A stretch of 6,511 nt of DNA, from contig JAABQT010000093.1 in the NCBI GenBank assembly GCA_011391295.1, positions 1-6,511 of the forward strand. Reading direction: 5' to 3'. The translations under genes and the position numbers were made by a program. Below, one piece after another: positions 4,964-6,511 of the stretch. Source of the stretch: Betaproteobacteria bacterium. GTDB lineage: Bacteria > Pseudomonadota > Gammaproteobacteria > Burkholderiales > SG8-39. Below the pieces are notes generated by a model, which was not told where the DNA came from, did not search any database, and saw nothing but the letters and a program-made list of their open reading frames with translations. Position 1 is the stretch's first letter. The number at the start of each line of letters is the position of its first letter.

Positions 4964-5517
4964 GGGTTGGGCAGCGTCGCGTTGGCGTAGCCGGAGACGA
5001 ATGGCCGCGGCGCTCCGCCCGCCGCGTCGTAGGTGTGGCGCCGCACCGCACCGATGTTGGCGCCGTAGACGTGGATGCTCAGCGCGGTCTGCGTGCCGGG
5101 ATTCGACACCACGTGGATGTCACCGATGCGCGGCGAGACGCGGTCCACGTCGCCCGGCCGGACCGGATGGCGGCCGAGCGCCTTGAGTTCGCGCGAATAT
5201 TCCTCGCACAATTCCTCGCCGCGCAGCACGCCCACCAGGCCCCACACCGTGTGGTCGTGGATCGGCGTCTTCTGGCCGGGCATCCAGACGAAGCTCACGA
5301 CCGAAAAGCGCTCCATCGGGTCGCAGTGCAGCAGATATTGGCGATAGCCGTCGGGGGACGGCAGGGCAAACGCTTCCGGCAGCCAGTCGTCCTGCGCGAT
5401 CAGGCCGCGCAGCAACTTCTCGCCCTCGTCCAGCATGCGCTGCTCATCCGCGCCGTGGCGCTCGGCAAGCCGGGTCATGTCCTGGATGAAACTCCTGAGG
5501 CGCGCGAGGTTGCTCAT
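4930..5517 (-). CDS. Cysteine dioxygenase-type thiol dioxygenase, probably 3-mercaptopropionate dioxygenase-like
   Basis: This 195-residue cupin protein belongs to the cysteine dioxygenase family, non-haem Fe(II) enzymes that oxidise a thiol to a sulfinate with O2. PIHDHTVWG gives iron ligands H87 and H89, and H135 (IGDIHVVSN) is the third. S147, H149 and Y151 in LSIHVYG match the Ser-His-Tyr triad. By alignment Y58 is kept, but the carboxylate-binding arginine of mammalian enzymes (R60) is glutamine 60 (GYRQYLL), which marks the Gln-type bacterial enzymes that favour 3-mercaptopropionate over cysteine. No cysteine is present where mammalian enzymes form a Cys-Tyr crosslink. The ATG has GGAG eight bases upstream (plus-strand 5526-5529). 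It overlaps the next gene by 34 bases and diverges from the transporter gene with an 18-bp gap. The protein should be cytoplasmic. Confidence 0.9.
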   Translation of the reverse strand: MSNLARLRSFIQDMTRLAERHGADEQRMLDEGEKLLRGLIAQDDWLPEAFALPSPDGYRQYLLHCDPMERFSVVSFVWMPGQKTPIHDHTVWGLVGVLRGEELCEEYSRELKALGRHPVRPGDVDRVSPRIGDIHVVSNPGTQTALSIHVYGANIGAVRRHTYDAAGGAPRPFVSGYANATLPNPWDRSSEASRP

Positions 5518-5535
5518 GCCTTAAGCTCCGAGGTC

Positions 5536-6429
5536 ATGAGTGCGATTCTATCGCCCCGGCTCGGCATCCCGCTGCTGATGCTGCTCGCCACGATTTTCGC
5601 GGCCAACCACATCGCCGCGCGCCTGACCTTCGATCACGGCACCAGCATCGCCGCGGCGGTCGCCGTGCGCTCCGGCGCGACCGCGCTGGTGATGGTCGCT
5701 TTGCTGCGCCTGCACGGGATCCCGATGGCGCTGCCGCGCGCGACGCTGGCGCGCGGTCTGGGCATCGGCCTGCTGGTCGCGGTGCAGAGTTTCTGCCTGT
5801 ATTCCGCCGTGGCGGCCATCCCGGTGGCCCTGGCGCTGCTCGCCTTCAACACCTTTCCCATGCTGTTCGTGCTGCTCACCTGGGCGGCCGGCGGCGACAA
5901 CCCGGGGCGGCGCGCGCTGGTGGCGATGCCGCTCGCGCTCGTCGGCCTGGTGCTGGCGCTCGACATCGTGGGCACGCTCGAGGCGATCGCCGGTCGCTGG
6001 GCCCAGATCGGTGTTGGCGTGGGCTGGGCGCTCGGTGCGTCCACCTCGTTTGCGCTGGTGCTGTTCCTCACCACGCGGCACCTCAAGCACGTCGACGGGC
6101 GGCTGCGCACGCTGCTCATGATGGGCGCGACCGCGGTGGCGGTGGGACTGGCCGGCGCGGCGAGCTCGGCGCTCGCGCTGCCCGCGGACGGCACCGGCTG
6201 GTTCGGGCTGGTGCTGCTGACCGTGCTCTATGGCACCGCCATCACGGCCATCTTCACAGTGGTGCCGCGCCTTGCGGCGGCGAGCAATACCGCGGCGCTG
6301 AATTTCGAGCCTATCGCGGCGCTGATCCTTGGCTGGGCGATCCTCGGCCAGACTGTGGAGCCGCGCCAGATGGTCGGCGCCCTCATCGTCGTGGGCGCGG
6401 TGATTCTCATCGGCACCAAGCGGCACTGA
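5536..6429 (+). CDS. EamA/DMT-superfamily membrane transporter
   Basis: The 297-residue protein is almost entirely hydrophobic, with about ten transmembrane helices in two EamA repeats (about 8-142 and 158-293). It matches the usual length and architecture of drug/metabolite exporters. Family-like segments are FAANHIAARL (21-30) in helix 1, AFNTFPMLFVLLTW (103-116) at the end of repeat 1, and NFEPIAALILGWAILGQ (256-272) at the matching place in repeat 2. Substrates in this superfamily vary widely (amino acids, nucleotides, metabolites) and cannot be read from the sequence. The ATG at 5536 is chosen because it begins just before helix 1. GAGG lies only two bases upstream, a tight spacing, so initiation may be weak. 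The frame is open for another 500 bases upstream, but that part is antisense to the dioxygenase gene. The shared gap may mean joint regulation with that gene. Confidence 0.92.
   Translation: MSAILSPRLGIPLLMLLATIFAANHIAARLTFDHGTSIAAAVAVRSGATALVMVALLRLHGIPMALPRATLARGLGIGLLVAVQSFCLYSAVAAIPVALALLAFNTFPMLFVLLTWAAGGDNPGRRALVAMPLALVGLVLALDIVGTLEAIAGRWAQIGVGVGWALGASTSFALVLFLTTRHLKHVDGRLRTLLMMGATAVAVGLAGAASSALALPADGTGWFGLVLLTVLYGTAITAIFTVVPRLAAASNTAALNFEPIAALILGWAILGQTVEPRQMVGALIVVGAVILIGTKRH
5545..5550 (-). promoter_or_regulatory. Possible -10 box for the dioxygenase gene
   Basis: The minus-strand hexamer TAGAAT (five of six matches to TATAAT) would start transcription near 5538, giving a leader of about 20 bases that includes the GGAG ribosome site. 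The box lies inside codons 4-5 of the divergent transporter gene. No clear -35 hexamer is seen. The nine bases TAGAATCGC are identical to the box before yciB. Confidence 0.4.
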
Positions 6430-6445
6430 GGCGCCGGGCGGCGGC

Positions 6446-6511
6446 CTAGTGCGCTGCCATTGCCTTCGTAGTTCCCGCCGGCTGGGCGTCGATCCACTTG
6501 AAATACTTTAG
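6446..6511 (-). CDS. C-terminal end of an unidentified gene, truncated by the window edge
   Basis: An open minus-strand frame enters from the right edge and ends in TAG at 6446-6448, giving 21 residues: LKYFKWIDAQ followed by PAGTTKAMAAH. The amphipathic aromatic/basic start and the Ala/Gly/Thr tail resemble a real protein C-terminus, and a gene here would converge on the transporter gene with a 16-bp gap, in keeping with the tight packing elsewhere. The fragment is too short to assign a family. Confidence 0.45.
   Translation of the reverse strand, partial: LKYFKWIDAQPAGTTKAMAAH

Noticed and set aside
4980..5017. Possible lipoprotein or alternative start upstream of the small exported protein
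   Set aside because: Reading upstream gives no better start codon, and the AAAC at residues 15-18 is a weak lipobox compared with a good signal peptidase I site at AQA-Q.
5035..5535. Upstream extension of the transporter frame
   Set aside because: This part is antisense to the dioxygenase gene and is hydrophilic, Arg/Ala-rich; the membrane protein clearly begins at 5536.
5548..6426. Minus-strand open frame of 292 codons opposite the transporter
   Set aside because: The translation is an Arg/Gln/His/Glu-rich mirror of a hydrophobic membrane protein, a typical shadow frame.

Overview
The window is gene-dense chromosomal DNA of high GC content. Strong G/C preference at third codon positions and the gene order yciB-bolA-parvulin-type isomerase suggest a betaproteobacterium (Burkholderiales/Nitrosomonadales/Rhodocyclales-like). 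That placement is an inference from gene content and order; no rRNA or other phylogenetic marker is present. I see no IS element, phage gene, CRISPR array, tRNA or rRNA. No stretch without a gene exceeds about 50 bases, apart from the incomplete right edge.

Layout, left to right. (1) 3-668, plus strand: the 3' two-thirds of a succinylglutamate desuccinylase/aspartoacylase-family metallohydrolase. (2) 675-4171, minus strand: six closely spaced genes that look like one operon, read from 4171 downwards. They are a GFA-family zinc protein, a conserved membrane-anchored protein of unknown function, the septation/inner-membrane protein YciB, a BolA-family protein, an exported parvulin-type prolyl isomerase and an exported methionine sulfoxide reductase A. 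(3) 4206-4601, plus: an AhpD-like carboxymuconolactone decarboxylase-family protein, divergent from the GFA gene. (4) 4598-5517, minus: a Gln-type thiol dioxygenase (3-mercaptopropionate dioxygenase-like), followed by an overlapping gene for a small exported protein of unknown function. (5) 5536-6429, plus: an EamA/DMT-family transporter, divergent from the dioxygenase with only 18 bp between the start codons. (6) 6446-6511, minus: the last 21 codons of an unidentified gene.

Functionally, the minus-strand operon combines envelope upkeep (YciB, periplasmic prolyl isomerase, periplasmic MsrA) with BolA, which in the known family works with monothiol glutaredoxins in Fe-S handling. The GFA protein, AhpD-like protein, MsrA and thiol dioxygenase all have thiol or sulfur chemistry in common. 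This may be a loose theme or chance.

The most notable non-coding signals are two very short divergent intergenic gaps (34 and 18 bp). One holds a near-palindromic -10 box usable on both strands. A nine-base motif, TAGAATCGC, also recurs just upstream of both yciB and the dioxygenase gene. I did not find convincing evidence for a wholly new biological system. The best unknowns are the 227-residue two-helix membrane protein and the 121-residue exported protein.
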